From Lysinibacillus sp. FJAT-14745 (lineage in GTDB: Bacteria > Bacillota > Bacilli > Bacillales_A > Planococcaceae), in assembly GCF_001275675.1 (NCBI RefSeq), contig NZ_LITM01000004.1, positions 98,954-162,953 of the forward strand: DNA of 64,000 bases. Reading direction: 5' to 3'. The notes beneath the pieces are model-generated. The model saw only the letters and a program-made list of their open reading frames with translations, had not been told where the DNA came from and searched no databases. A program made the translations under genes and the position numbers. Shown here in pieces: positions 16,598-25,966 of the stretch; the stretch's first letter is position 1; every line of letters begins with the position of its first letter.

Positions 16598-19500
16598 AGC
16601 CTTTAAAGTTAACGATTACTGCATTCGGTCCATATAAAAATACTGAGATTATTGATTTTCAACAGTTAGGTGAACATCGTCTATTTGCGATTTCCGGAAA
16701 AACAGGTGCAGGGAAAACGACGATTTTTGATGCTATTTGCTATGCACTTTACGGAGCGGGTAGCGGTGAAGATCGACAGGATACTGCTATGCTACGAAGC
16801 GGGTTTGCAGATGATGATGTCTATACGGCTGTGGAGCTCGTTTTTGAAATGCATGATAGAGTCTATCAAATTTTACGTCAGCCAGGTCATATTAAAGAAA
16901 AAAACAAAAGTGTTACTGGCAAGAAAATTGAACTAGCTGAAATCAAAGGAGACACGCTTGATTATAGTATTGTAGAAAAGCAGCAAACGCTTGAGGTAGA
17001 TAAAAAGCTACAGGATATAATCGGCCTCACAAAGGATCAGTTTAGTCAAATTGTTATGCTACCACAAGGTGAATTTCGCAAATTGTTAACCTCAGATTCT
17101 ACGAATAAAGAAGTTATTTTGCGCAAAATTTTTAAAACAGATCGCTTTGGTACGATGACAAAAAGACTTGATGGGAAACGAAAAGAAGCGGAAAGTGATT
17201 TACTGCGTGCTCAACAATTAAAGGAGCATCTACTTGGTCAAATCGCAGGGGCTTTACCACAGCGTTCGTCATCTTTATTTACTTGCATTACTAATAATAC
17301 TGAAAATATGCATCAACTGAAGAAGGCTCTTGAAGAGGAGCAGACCTATTATACGGAATGTATACAATTGGAACAACAGCGCTATAAAGAGGCTTATGCA
17401 CATCATCATAAAGAGCAAGAATATTATAGTGTGGCAAAAACATTAAATGAGCAATTTGATGAGCAAACTAATCGTCAGAATCGCCTACAAGCATTGCTTG
17501 AAGAACAAGATGTATATAGCGCAAAAGAACGTGAAATTGCATTAGCAGAGAAGGCGGAGCGTCTTGTCATACTTGAGCAACAATGTATTGATTTACGTGC
17601 TGAGCAAAATCGTAAAGAACAATCTTTTCAGCAAGCAATGACAGAGCAGCAAAACGCAGAAGCTCAGTTAAAGATAGCACAGGAAAAGTTTAACGTTGAA
17701 GAGGCGAAAGAACCTGAACGTCAACATGTTCTACAACAGGAATTACAGTTGCAAACATTATTACCGACATTCGAGGCGTATGAGAACAATCTGCAGCAAA
17801 TGCAAATAGCTGAACAATATGTTGCAACAGCAAAGCTAGCAGTAGACGATAATAGTAAAATTGTAGAAACAGGACAAATGCAAGTTCAACAACTAGCAAA
17901 AACAATTGATCAATATGAAAAACAACTTGAGCCATATGAAAGTTATTTAGAACAGCTACCAAAGCTAAAAGAGCAAGTGTCATTACTAGCGCAAGTTGAA
18001 AAATACACGAGAGCAGTTGCAACTGCGGAGCAAGATGTAGCTACTGCTAATGTCCATTATCAAAAAAGTAAACAGGCTCTTCAAAAGTTGGAGCAGCAAT
18101 GGATTGCGAGTCAGGCAAGTATTTTAGCACAGCAACTTAAGGACGGAGAGCCTTGCCCAGTGTGCGGTAGTACAACACATCTCGAAACGCATTCTGAGCA
18201 ATTAGAAATGATCGAATTAGCACAAGTAGAAGCTTTACGTGGAAAAGCTACTACTGATGAGCGCAAGTTTTTAGAGAAAGAAGCTTTATTGAATTCTACA
18301 AAGCATCTTCTACAAGAGGCGCTAGAACAGTTAGAGACGAATGAGATTGATCAATCGAATCAAGCACAAATTGTAGCTTCCTTACAAAATATAGAACAAC
18401 AAATTACAACCTTAAAAGTAGTGAGCAATCAATTATCTGATATACGCATGAAACAAAAGGATCATCGTGCACGACTGGAGCAGCTACAAGAAAAGCACAT
18501 AAAACTAGAACAATATTTAGTTGAGAAGACGAAGGAATTGACTAAGCAACAAGCGATTGTGGAAGAGCAGCAAAAGCATATTCCAGAAAATCTTACGACA
18601 CTACAAGCATTGAAGCAGGCGATTGCTGATATAGGTTCACAAAAGGTTGCATTACAAACTGCGTGGAATAGCAGCCAGCAAAGTCTGCAATCTGCTAAGG
18701 AAGCAGCAAGTAATGCTAGAATGACCGTAGAAATAGCGAAACAGGCTTTTGAAGAATTAAAGTTGAAAATGGATGAAAAGCGCGAGCAATTTTCAGTAAG
18801 TATGAAGGAAGCAGGCTTTGAAAGCTATGAAGAATTTGCTACTGGGAAGCGTAGCGTGTTGCAAATAGAAGCTTTACGGAAGGCTTGCAATGAGTATGCA
18901 TTGCAAATCCACACATTACAAGTACAAATTGCTGAAGGAGCAAAGCATCTAAAAGGGCAAGAGAAGCAAGATCTAACGGCAATGGAAGAAAAGTTAGAAA
19001 TGCTTCGTGTAACATATGAGGAAGCCTTTAAAGTATTGCAACAGATCGAAGGATTTGCAAAAGCTTGCGGAGACTTTATCGAAAAAGTTGAGGAGACCGA
19101 ACAGGAGATTCGCTTACTTGAAAAAGAGGCGGGACGAGTGAAGGAACTTTATGCAATGTTAAATGGACAGAATGCGAAAAAGCTGTCTTTTGAGCGTTAT
19201 ATTCAAATCAATTATTTAGATAAAATTACAGAGGCAGCGAATGTTCGGCTTTATCATTTATCCAACGGTCAATTTGAGCTCCGACGTTCAGATCGATTAG
19301 AAAAGCATGCCAAGCAAAGTGGGCTTGGACTAGATGTGTATGATGCCTATACGGATCAATTACGAGATGTGAAAACATTATCAGGGGGAGAAAAGTTTAA
19401 TGCGTCTTTAAGTCTTGCCCTTGGTATGGCAGATGTTATTCAAAGCTTTCAAGGTAATATCCGCATTGAAACGATGTTTATTGATGAGGGCTTTGGTTCT

Positions 19501-19674
19501 CTCGATGAAGAAGCGTTAAATAAGGCGATTGATACGCTTATTGATTTACAAGATTCCGGACGCATGATCGGAGTCATTTCACACGTTGCAGAGTTAAAGG
19601 CTACAATGCCCGCTGTGTTGCATGTCGAAAAAGCAATGAACGGTCATAGTCAAACATATTTTGAAGTGAAATAA
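16594..19674 (+). CDS. sbcC: SbcC, SMC-like ATPase subunit of SbcCD
   Basis: A 1026-residue Rad50-type ATPase. Walker A GKTGAGKTTIFDAI lies near residue 35. Long coiled coils rich in Q, E and K follow. The zinc-hook CPVC lies near residue 525, then come the return coil and the ABC signature LSGGEKFNASLSLALG with Walker B MFIDEGFGSLDE near residue 970. It partners SbcD in processing double-strand ends. A bidirectional terminator follows. Confidence 0.96.
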   Translation: MKPLKLTITAFGPYKNTEIIDFQQLGEHRLFAISGKTGAGKTTIFDAICYALYGAGSGEDRQDTAMLRSGFADDDVYTAVELVFEMHDRVYQILRQPGHIKEKNKSVTGKKIELAEIKGDTLDYSIVEKQQTLEVDKKLQDIIGLTKDQFSQIVMLPQGEFRKLLTSDSTNKEVILRKIFKTDRFGTMTKRLDGKRKEAESDLLRAQQLKEHLLGQIAGALPQRSSSLFTCITNNTENMHQLKKALEEEQTYYTECIQLEQQRYKEAYAHHHKEQEYYSVAKTLNEQFDEQTNRQNRLQALLEEQDVYSAKEREIALAEKAERLVILEQQCIDLRAEQNRKEQSFQQAMTEQQNAEAQLKIAQEKFNVEEAKEPERQHVLQQELQLQTLLPTFEAYENNLQQMQIAEQYVATAKLAVDDNSKIVETGQMQVQQLAKTIDQYEKQLEPYESYLEQLPKLKEQVSLLAQVEKYTRAVATAEQDVATANVHYQKSKQALQKLEQQWIASQASILAQQLKDGEPCPVCGSTTHLETHSEQLEMIELAQVEALRGKATTDERKFLEKEALLNSTKHLLQEALEQLETNEIDQSNQAQIVASLQNIEQQITTLKVVSNQLSDIRMKQKDHRARLEQLQEKHIKLEQYLVEKTKELTKQQAIVEEQQKHIPENLTTLQALKQAIADIGSQKVALQTAWNSSQQSLQSAKEAASNARMTVEIAKQAFEELKLKMDEKREQFSVSMKEAGFESYEEFATGKRSVLQIEALRKACNEYALQIHTLQVQIAEGAKHLKGQEKQDLTAMEEKLEMLRVTYEEAFKVLQQIEGFAKACGDFIEKVEETEQEIRLLEKEAGRVKELYAMLNGQNAKKLSFERYIQINYLDKITEAANVRLYHLSNGQFELRRSDRLEKHAKQSGLGLDVYDAYTDQLRDVKTLSGGEKFNASLSLALGMADVIQSFQGNIRIETMFIDEGFGSLDEEALNKAIDTLIDLQDSGRMIGVISHVAELKATMPAVLHVEKAMNGHSQTYFEVK

Positions 19675-19679
19675 CAAAG

Positions 19680-19715
19680 AGGCGTATCTCCGTTGCATGG
19701 AAATACGCCTTTTTG
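19680..19715. terminator. Terminator between sbcC and the small ORF
   Basis: Stem aggcgtat/atacgcct plus T5 after sbcC. The minus-strand frame at 19716 ends right against it, so it may serve both sides. Confidence 0.85.
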
Positions 19716-19832
19716 TTATTTTTTAGTTACGTTAGGATTTGTACCTTTTTTTGCAGCTATTACTTTTTTTACAATCGGGATTACGATAGGTGCTAATTTT
19801 ATAGCGGTTTTAACAACTTTAGATACTTTCAC
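19716..19832 (-). CDS. Small cationic amphipathic peptide, 38 aa
   Basis: Read on the minus strand from a GTG at 19832, with AGGAG ten bases upstream, to a TAA at 19716. The product starts MKVSKVVKTAIKLAPIVIPI and ends in a Lys-rich tail (VKKVIAAKKGTNPNVTKK). It has about eleven Lys and no acidic residue, with Val/Ile-rich stretches typical of membrane-active or membrane-associated peptides. It sits between the sbcC terminator and a DUF4870 membrane protein gene on the same strand. I recognise no family; a peptide toxin, a bacteriocin-like peptide or a small regulatory membrane peptide are all open. Confidence 0.55.
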   Translation of the reverse strand: MKVSKVVKTAIKLAPIVIPIVKKVIAAKKGTNPNVTKK

Positions 19833-19884
19833 AAAATAACAGCTCCTTAAGTACTATCTGTTCAAGGTGAGGTTGGAATGGAAC

Positions 19885-20220
19885 TTATCGGATAACTCGA
19901 ATAGCTTGAATAATATTCCAAATAACGACTCCTAATGAAACGAGAATGTAAATTGCGAATGAAGCAAACCAAATGATAAGAAAAGAATTGCTATCTGAAT
20001 TTAGGTCAACATTGGTGCTGAATGATAATGTTGAGAAGACAAAGACTGCAAATAATATAATTCCGAATGCGACTGGGATTACATGTGATATTAGTGCTCG
20101 AATAGAGTGACTCTTTACGTCGCTATCTTTTGCAACAAAGTAAACGACTAATGGCACAATAAAGGGTGCGAATAAAATACTGAGATAACTAAAGGCAGAT
20201 AAAATTTTTTGGTTCTCCAT
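19885..20220 (-). CDS. DUF4870 family membrane protein, 111 aa
   Basis: A small integral membrane protein with three hydrophobic segments (about residues 8-30, 45-68 and 84-108), of the DUF4870/Tic20-like type found widely in Bacillales. The function is unknown. The ATG at 20220 has AAAGGAGGT just upstream; the longer frame lacks one. The TPP riboswitch and thiT lie on the other side, divergently. Confidence 0.8.
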   Translation of the reverse strand: MENQKILSAFSYLSILFAPFIVPLVVYFVAKDSDVKSHSIRALISHVIPVAFGIILFAVFVFSTLSFSTNVDLNSDSNSFLIIWFASFAIYILVSLGVVIWNIIQAIRVIR

Positions 20221-20348
20221 AGTTGTACCTCCTTTTTTAATATTTACGCATGAAAAACAGTAAAGATTCAAAAAATAATATGGAAGAGGTTGTAATCGTA
20301 ACCGTGTTTGCGTACAATGAGGTTGTTCAAATAAATTAAGATGTAACG

Positions 20349-20441
20349 ACCACAAGGGGAGCTGATGATGTCAGCTGAGACTGGGCACGTAATGCCTCGA
20401 CTCTTTGAACCTGTAAGTTAACACTTGCGTAGGGATGTGGA
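20349..20441 (+). promoter_or_regulatory. TPP riboswitch (THI box) upstream of thiT
   Basis: The canonical elements appear in order: ccacaaggggagct, gctgagact, the variable arm, then tttgaacctg and gcgtagggatgtgg, with the closing P1 stem ccaca/tgtgg. It senses thiamine pyrophosphate. It is followed by a terminator, so it should switch off thiT transcription when TPP is abundant. Confidence 0.95.
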
Positions 20442-20458
20442 TAGAAACCGACACTTTT

Positions 20459-20491
20459 ACGATGTGAGGCTCTGTCCTGGCATCGTTTTTT
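20459..20491 (+). terminator. Riboswitch-controlled terminator
   Basis: Arms acgatg..agg and cct..catcgt, followed by T6. It lies between the TPP aptamer and thiT and is the likely expression platform. Confidence 0.8.
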
Positions 20492-20583
20492 ATCTTTATT
20501 GATGCCAGATAGGGACATATTTGCCAACTGTTTTCTATTCCTGCTCTTGTATCCTACATCGGAACAAAGGAGAGAATAATTTT

Positions 20584-21144
20584 ATGGACAATAAAAGACT
20601 TTTAATGCTTGTGGAGATTGCGATATTCGCAGCGATAGGCCTTGTGCTAGATCAGGTTTCCTTTAAAGTATGGGCACAAGGAGGTTCTGTTAGTCTAGTG
20701 ATGGTGCCAATTATTTTAATAGCATTCCGCTGGGGTATTATTCCGGGTCTTACAACGGGTTTACTCATTGGTGTAATGCAAACAATGTTTGGTGCCTATA
20801 TTGTGCATTGGCTTCAAGGATTACTTGATTATGGTGTTGCCTTCACGATAGTGGGTTTAGCGGCCGTTGTTCGTCGACCAGTGCTCGAGGCTTCTAAAGA
20901 TTTAAACAAAAAGAAAATGGCGCTTTATATTATTTTAGGAACGGTATTAGCAGGCTTTTTACGTTATGCAGCACATACCATTGCGGGCGCTGTATTTTTT
21001 GCAGAGTATGCTGGCGATCAAAATGCGTGGATTTATTCAATTATCTATAATGGAACATATATGCTACCAGCAACGATTTTAACAGCGATTGTAGGTGTTT
21101 TGTTATTTACGGCAGCACCTCAATTAATGCAACGAAAATCCTAA
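20584..21144 (+). CDS. thiT: Thiamine ECF transporter S-component ThiT
   Basis: A 186-residue membrane protein with about six hydrophobic helices. The thiamine-binding region typical of ThiT/YuaJ is visible (WAQGGSVSLVMVPI, FRWGIIPGLTTG, GFLRYAAHTIAGAVFFAEYA, YNGTYMLPA). It captures thiamine and is energised by the shared ECF module, not encoded here. AAAGGAGAG precedes the ATG. Control by the upstream TPP riboswitch confirms the substrate. Confidence 0.96.
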   Translation: MDNKRLLMLVEIAIFAAIGLVLDQVSFKVWAQGGSVSLVMVPIILIAFRWGIIPGLTTGLLIGVMQTMFGAYIVHWLQGLLDYGVAFTIVGLAAVVRRPVLEASKDLNKKKMALYIILGTVLAGFLRYAAHTIAGAVFFAEYAGDQNAWIYSIIYNGTYMLPATILTAIVGVLLFTAAPQLMQRKS

Positions 21145-21152
21145 TTAGTATG

Positions 21153-21178
21153 CCCTTCACATGAGTGGAGGGTTTTTA
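21153..21178 (+). terminator. Intrinsic terminator after thiT
   Basis: Stem cccttcac/gtggaggg then T5. Confidence 0.85.
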
Positions 21179-21239
21179 TTTTATTAAATTGAATGAAGAA
21201 TTGTTGCTTTTTTAGCTAGTTAGGGATGGCGTAATTTAA

Positions 21240-21499
21240 ACCTTTTGTTATGTATATAAGTTGATTGGAGTGGAGGCTGGGCGACTCCCAGCGTCACAGA
21301 TGAGACCCTGGAGCGAGCAGGTAGAGGAACGAAGGCTAAAACCATCACGTCCTGTGATAACGCCTTCGTGACCTACATCGTGTAGGCCTAAGCGGCTCAT
21401 CAGACGCACCCAGGAAGCTCTGCTCTGTGCGAAAGCGAAGCGGCAGCAACAAAGCGCCCAGCCGGAACGGAAATCAACCCCACGTTATGGAGATGAGCC
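21240..21499. repeat. Long MITE-like repeat with two extra insert modules
   Basis: The outer blocks (aagttgattggagtggaggctgg ... ccggaacggaaatcaacc, ending ggagatgagcc) match the family. Two inserts are present: one with the ggaacgaaggctaaa...ttcgtgacc module shared with the copy at 50823, and one with gctctgtgcgaaagcgaagcggcagcaac. This makes it one of the longest copies. Confidence 0.85.
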
Positions 21500-21597
21500 T
21501 GTTTTCAGCACTTTACAATTTATGATGGCATATAATATTTAAAGCGTTTAGCGTTTTTTGTATAAAAAGTTATGTTATATTAATGAATAGATATTAG

Positions 21598-22371
<774 letters not shown>

Positions 22372-22381
22372 AAAAGCTAAA

Positions 22382-22425
22382 AATCCTGCTAACCAATTTA
22401 TTTTTGGTAGGCAGGATTTTTTTTA
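22382..22425. terminator. Terminator between convergent map and TspO-like genes
   Basis: Stem aatcctgc..aacc/ggt..gcaggatt then T8. The stop codon of the minus-strand gene (22398) lies inside the loop and right arm, so this hairpin also encodes its C-terminus. Confidence 0.85.
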
Positions 22426-23111
22426 ATAAATAATATACCGACAAGTAGCACTCCACATAAAAACAAGGCTGCCGTCGTTACAAGTAGCTCATCAAAACCA
22501 TTATGTAATGCGACCCCAATATAGGACCAGATAAATACACTTGGATAGATAATATCAAAATAATGGAATCGGATATGTAGCGCTATTGCTACCCCAAGTG
22601 TCAGTGAAATAACTGCCCATAGTGGATTACTAAGGCCAAAACCATTCCATTGATAAGATGTTAGCGTTAAGCTTACATTTGTCATCAGGCTAAATGTAAC
22701 CCATGCGAAGTAAATTGAGAAGGGTATACGACCTGTGAGTGAATTATTGCTGAGAGGGTACGTTTCGTACAATTTATATAAGTACAGTACTAAAATGAAC
22801 GTACTGACAATTGACAGGATATATAGTTCGTGATGCCAAACAACAATCGCTAACGCCTGCATGATACAAATGCTACTAAAGAGAACAGTCTGTTTCATAG
22901 TTGTCTTTTTTAGATTCATGACTAACCAATAACCAAGTAACATGTAAACCCCAATCCAAATCACATAACTAACATTAAAAGGTGCAAATATTACAGGAAA
23001 ACGATTTGAAATCTCTAAAGAAGATTGACCGTTTATTTTCATGAAATAGGATGAAAAGGTTAGGATGAGTGAGACAATATAAGTGATTGTCATCAAAAAA
23101 AATCGAGGCAT
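22398..23111 (-). CDS. TspO/MBR-like (tryptophan-rich sensory) membrane protein
   Basis: A 237-residue integral membrane protein with six to seven hydrophobic helices. The N-terminal region INGQSSLEISNRFPVIFAPF and the YVIWIGVYMLLG block match the long TspO-like 'tryptophan-rich sensory protein' group of Bacillales. Real TspO is shorter and richer in Trp, so ligand (tetrapyrrole) binding is only suggested. GGAGAGGA precedes the ATG. It ends inside the shared terminator with map. Confidence 0.7.
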   Translation of the reverse strand: MPRFFLMTITYIVSLILTFSSYFMKINGQSSLEISNRFPVIFAPFNVSYVIWIGVYMLLGYWLVMNLKKTTMKQTVLFSSICIMQALAIVVWHHELYILSIVSTFILVLYLYKLYETYPLSNNSLTGRIPFSIYFAWVTFSLMTNVSLTLTSYQWNGFGLSNPLWAVISLTLGVAIALHIRFHYFDIIYPSVFIWSYIGVALHNGFDELLVTTAALFLCGVLLVGILFIKKNPAYQK

Positions 23112-23313
23112 GTTTTCCTCTCCCTTCGTGTTAAATTGTATAGGGAAAAGACAAATAAGTATAGGACTGTAACAATATTTCCATTATAACGGAAATTTCC
23201 AACAATGTATCGTGTTGTTTCGTTAAAAATATCTACAATTTACCATTTGAATAGGCAGTCATATATTTCTTTAGTACAATAAGAATATTCAAATGTAAGG
23301 AGTGAAGTTTTTA

Positions 23314-24147
23314 ATGACTCAAAATTTAAATGATCTAGATTTATCAGTTAAACTGGATAAGAAAATGTATAAAAAGAAATTAAAAGTACTCCAATATGAA
23401 ATGTTAAATGCTCAACAGTTTTTATTAAACAATAAAATTGGGCTAATTTTAGTATTTGAAGGTATGGATGCTGCTGGTAAGGGTGGCGCTATTAAACGTC
23501 TAATTGAACGTGCTGATCCTCGTGGCTATGTCGTACACCCAATTTCAGCACCTCAGCCGCATGAACTGCGCTACAATTATTTACAACGCTTTTGGAGAAA
23601 GTTGCCACAGCATGGTCAAATTGCTATTTTTGATCGCTCATGGTATGGTCGTGTATTAGTTGAGCGTATTGAAGGATTTGCAACAACGGAAGAGTGGTCT
23701 CGTGCATACGAAGAAATTAATAATTTTGAAAAGATTTTAACAGCAGGAGATTATATTGTTATTAAGTTTTGGCTCCAAGTATCTGATGAGGAGCAGCTTA
23801 ATCGTTTCAAAGAACGCGAGTTGGATCCATATAAGTCTTGGAAGCTAACAGATGAAGACTGGCGAAATCGTGACAAAACACCTCAGTATATAGAAGCGGC
23901 GAATGAAATGTTTGAGAAGACGGATAAGAAAAGTGCGCCATGGGTTCTAGTACCAGGGGACGATAAACAATATGCACGTGTACAGGTGTTGCAAGAAACA
24001 TTAGCACATATTGAACGTGAGGCAAAAAAACGTGGCCTTCATTTAACGAATATATTAGGCGAAGCACATTTAGAAGATGCTGAATCATCTAGCCTTGAAT
24101 TGCTAGAAGAGAAGCCTAAAAAACAAAAAAAACAAAAAATGAAATAA
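23314..24147 (+). CDS. Polyphosphate kinase 2 (PPK2) family
   Basis: A 277-residue polyphosphate:nucleotide phosphotransferase. Walker A GMDAAGKGG is near residue 53, Walker B FDRSWYGRVLVER near 110, with the lid region RFKERELDPYKSWKLTDEDWRNR near 168-190. It transfers phosphate between polyphosphate and nucleotides (ADP/GDP to ATP/GTP, or AMP to ADP). The lysine-rich tail (KKQKKQKMK) is unusual and may bind polyphosphate. TAAGGAGTG lies upstream of the ATG. Confidence 0.92.
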   Translation: MTQNLNDLDLSVKLDKKMYKKKLKVLQYEMLNAQQFLLNNKIGLILVFEGMDAAGKGGAIKRLIERADPRGYVVHPISAPQPHELRYNYLQRFWRKLPQHGQIAIFDRSWYGRVLVERIEGFATTEEWSRAYEEINNFEKILTAGDYIVIKFWLQVSDEEQLNRFKERELDPYKSWKLTDEDWRNRDKTPQYIEAANEMFEKTDKKSAPWVLVPGDDKQYARVQVLQETLAHIEREAKKRGLHLTNILGEAHLEDAESSSLELLEEKPKKQKKQKMK

Positions 24148-24152
24148 TGTTA

Positions 24153-24201
24153 AGGATGCTGTAACAACGAAATGTTTTAGTTGTAGCAGCATCTTTTTTT
24201 A
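24153..24201 (+). terminator. Intrinsic terminator after PPK2
   Basis: Stem gatgctg.aacaac/gttgt.gcagcatc and T7. Confidence 0.85.
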
Positions 24202-24207
24202 CATACA

Positions 24208-24392
24208 ATAAAGTAAAACTTCAATCAGTGGGTGTTTCATCCACTGATTGTTAGTTGAACCAATCGGGCTTTTACGGTCAGTTAATCGTCTACTATGACG
24301 ACAAATCTCAATTTAAAGTTGGGAAAGCCATTTACTGACCGTTAAAGCGGGATAAAGTAAAACTTCAATCAGTGGGTGTTTCATCCATTGAT
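24208..24392. repeat. Pair of 41-bp direct repeats around a hairpin
   Basis: Copies at 24208-24248 and 24352-24392 start ataaagtaaaacttcaatc and differ at a single base. The 103-bp centre contains the inverted pair acggtcagttaa/ttactgaccgt. This looks like a small mobile or degenerate interspersed unit; no gene is present. Confidence 0.85.
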
Positions 24393-24448
24393 AAAATGAA
24401 CTCAGGCATTAAAACGTGTTGATAATTATCGGAAGGTTAGTGTGGAAA

Positions 24449-25036
24449 ATGGTGCTTAAAATTTGGAGATTATTGAGGAAAAAGGGTGAAAATGTGGTAT
24501 CAATTCAGGGCGGGAAATGCTACATTCGCACATTTTATGAAAAAGATGCACAAAGTTTAACTGATCTCGTAAGTCGCAATAAATACTTTTGGTCTACATA
24601 CGAACCGTTACAACGACCGGAATATTATACAATTAATGCTCAATATAAAAAAATTCAAGAAAGCTTATACTTAATGGATTCAAAGAGAGAATTTACTTTC
24701 GGTATTTTTGAGCCAGGTACAAATAATCTAATAGGGCATATTGCTCTTTATGCAGTAAAACGTTTACCGTATTCCAGTGCATTTGTTGGTTATGCGATGG
24801 ATGAAATTTATATTGGAAAAGGGATCGTGACAGAAGCAGTTAATATGGTCGTGCAATTTGCGTTCGAGCAAGTAGGCTTACATCGAGTAGAGGCTTATGT
24901 TTCAACACAAAATAATCCTTCTATCCGAGTTTTAGAAAAGGCTGGATTTCAGCGTGAAGGTCTTTTAAGAAAGCTGCTGTATATTAATGGTCAATGGGTG
25001 GATCATTATATGTATGCACGTTTAGAGGGCCAATAA
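24449..25036 (+). CDS. GNAT N-acetyltransferase (RimJ/RimL type)
   Basis: About 195 residues. The GNAT fold is seen from GGKCYIRTFYEKDA to the end, with FVGYAMDEIYIGKGIVTEAV (acetyl-CoA loop) and HRVEAYVSTQNNPSIRVLEKAGFQREG (typical RimJ/RimL and YjcK). It likely acetylates a protein N-terminus or small amine. The start is uncertain: the ATG at 24449 has GGAAGG upstream, while the GTG at 24494 with AAAGGGTG seven bases upstream would start just before the domain. Confidence 0.85.
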   Translation: MVLKIWRLLRKKGENVVSIQGGKCYIRTFYEKDAQSLTDLVSRNKYFWSTYEPLQRPEYYTINAQYKKIQESLYLMDSKREFTFGIFEPGTNNLIGHIALYAVKRLPYSSAFVGYAMDEIYIGKGIVTEAVNMVVQFAFEQVGLHRVEAYVSTQNNPSIRVLEKAGFQREGLLRKLLYINGQWVDHYMYARLEGQ

Positions 25037-25037
25037 A

Positions 25038-25083
25038 AAGAAGCGTCTATCTTTCGTTGTTTGAAGGATAGACGCTTCTTTCT
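25038..25083. terminator. Bidirectional terminator between GNAT and carbonic anhydrase genes
   Basis: Stem agaagcgtctatc/gatagacgcttct with A-tract left and T-rich right. Confidence 0.88.
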
Positions 25084-25085
25084 TA

Positions 25086-25649
25086 CTATTGTTTGCTACC
25101 GTCTATGATTAAATCAAGGCGACCTGTATTTGGATCAATTACTAATCCATGAACAGGCACATCTTTAACCATTAACGGGTGATTGCGAATTGTATCGACG
25201 CTTTTCTTTACACTTGTTGCTACGTCGCCAAAGCCACGTAAAAACTCTTTTAAATCGAGACCTGAATATTCTACCGTTTTGATCGTTTCAGGGTTAATCC
25301 CTCTAGCAACCATTTTATTTAGCATTGCTTCTGGGTCAACTGCACTCATACCGCAGTCGTAATGTCCAACAACATACACCTCATCTGCTTGTAGTTCATA
25401 AACAGCTACAAGTAAACTACGCATAATTGCACCAAAAGGGTGACTAACTAATGCCCCAGCACTTTTAACGATTTTTACGTCGCCATTACGCATATCCATA
25501 GCTTTAGGTAATAGCTCTACAAGACGAGTATCCATACAAGATAACACAACGATGCGTTTATCAGGATACTTTGTTGTAATAAAAGGCTCATATTTTTTTT
25601 CTTGAACGAAATCTTCATTAAACTTAAGAATATCTTGTAACATTGTCAT
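25086..25649 (-). CDS. Beta-class carbonic anhydrase (YtiB-like)
   Basis: A 187-residue zinc enzyme interconverting CO2 and bicarbonate. The zinc-site motifs are SCMDTRLVE (Cys and Asp-Arg dyad) and GHYDCGMS (His and Cys). The VKSAGALVSHPFGAIMRSLLVAVYEL segment is characteristic of the B. subtilis YtiB branch. AAGGGAG lies about nine bases before the ATG; a second in-frame ATG two codons in is possible. Confidence 0.93.
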   Translation of the reverse strand: MTMLQDILKFNEDFVQEKKYEPFITTKYPDKRIVVLSCMDTRLVELLPKAMDMRNGDVKIVKSAGALVSHPFGAIMRSLLVAVYELQADEVYVVGHYDCGMSAVDPEAMLNKMVARGINPETIKTVEYSGLDLKEFLRGFGDVATSVKKSVDTIRNHPLMVKDVPVHGLVIDPNTGRLDLIIDGSKQ

Positions 25650-25793
25650 GAAAGATTGCTCCCTTCCCTACAGAAATATTTTAGAGCAAAACTTTGAATA
25701 TGCAAATAATAATGACAATATTCACGCAATTTTATTGAAAAAAAAAGGAGTTTAGTAATTTATTTAGCGAACCGAATTAGTTGGGAATAAATA

Positions 25794-25824
25794 AAAAACA
25801 GCTACGTTTTAGTAGCTGTTTTTT
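25794..25824. terminator. Terminator hairpin for the small membrane protein gene
   Basis: Perfect stem aaaaaacagctac/gtagctgtttttt. It is symmetrical, so it works in either direction. Confidence 0.88.
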
Positions 25825-25831
25825 AATGCAA

Positions 25832-25966
25832 TTAATATTTTTCTTTTGGCATTGGATCTACAGTTACTGAAGATTTAGAATCTAAACCAACTTGTAGGTA
25901 GTGGATGAAGAATGCTAGAGAAATTAGTAAAACGGCTGAAAAGCCAAGTACAGTCGTAATGAACAT
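25832..25966 (-). CDS. Small single-span membrane protein, 44 aa
   Basis: Read on the minus strand from the ATG at 25966, with GAGGAGAT nine bases upstream, to the TAA at 25832. It begins MFITTVLGFSAVLLISLAFF, one membrane helix, then a polar tail VGLDSKSSVTVDPMPKEKY. It ends against a strong terminator and has its own ribosome site, so it is a convincing independent small gene. It may be a small subunit of a membrane complex, but no family is recognised. Confidence 0.65.
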   Translation of the reverse strand: MFITTVLGFSAVLLISLAFFIHYLQVGLDSKSSVTVDPMPKEKY

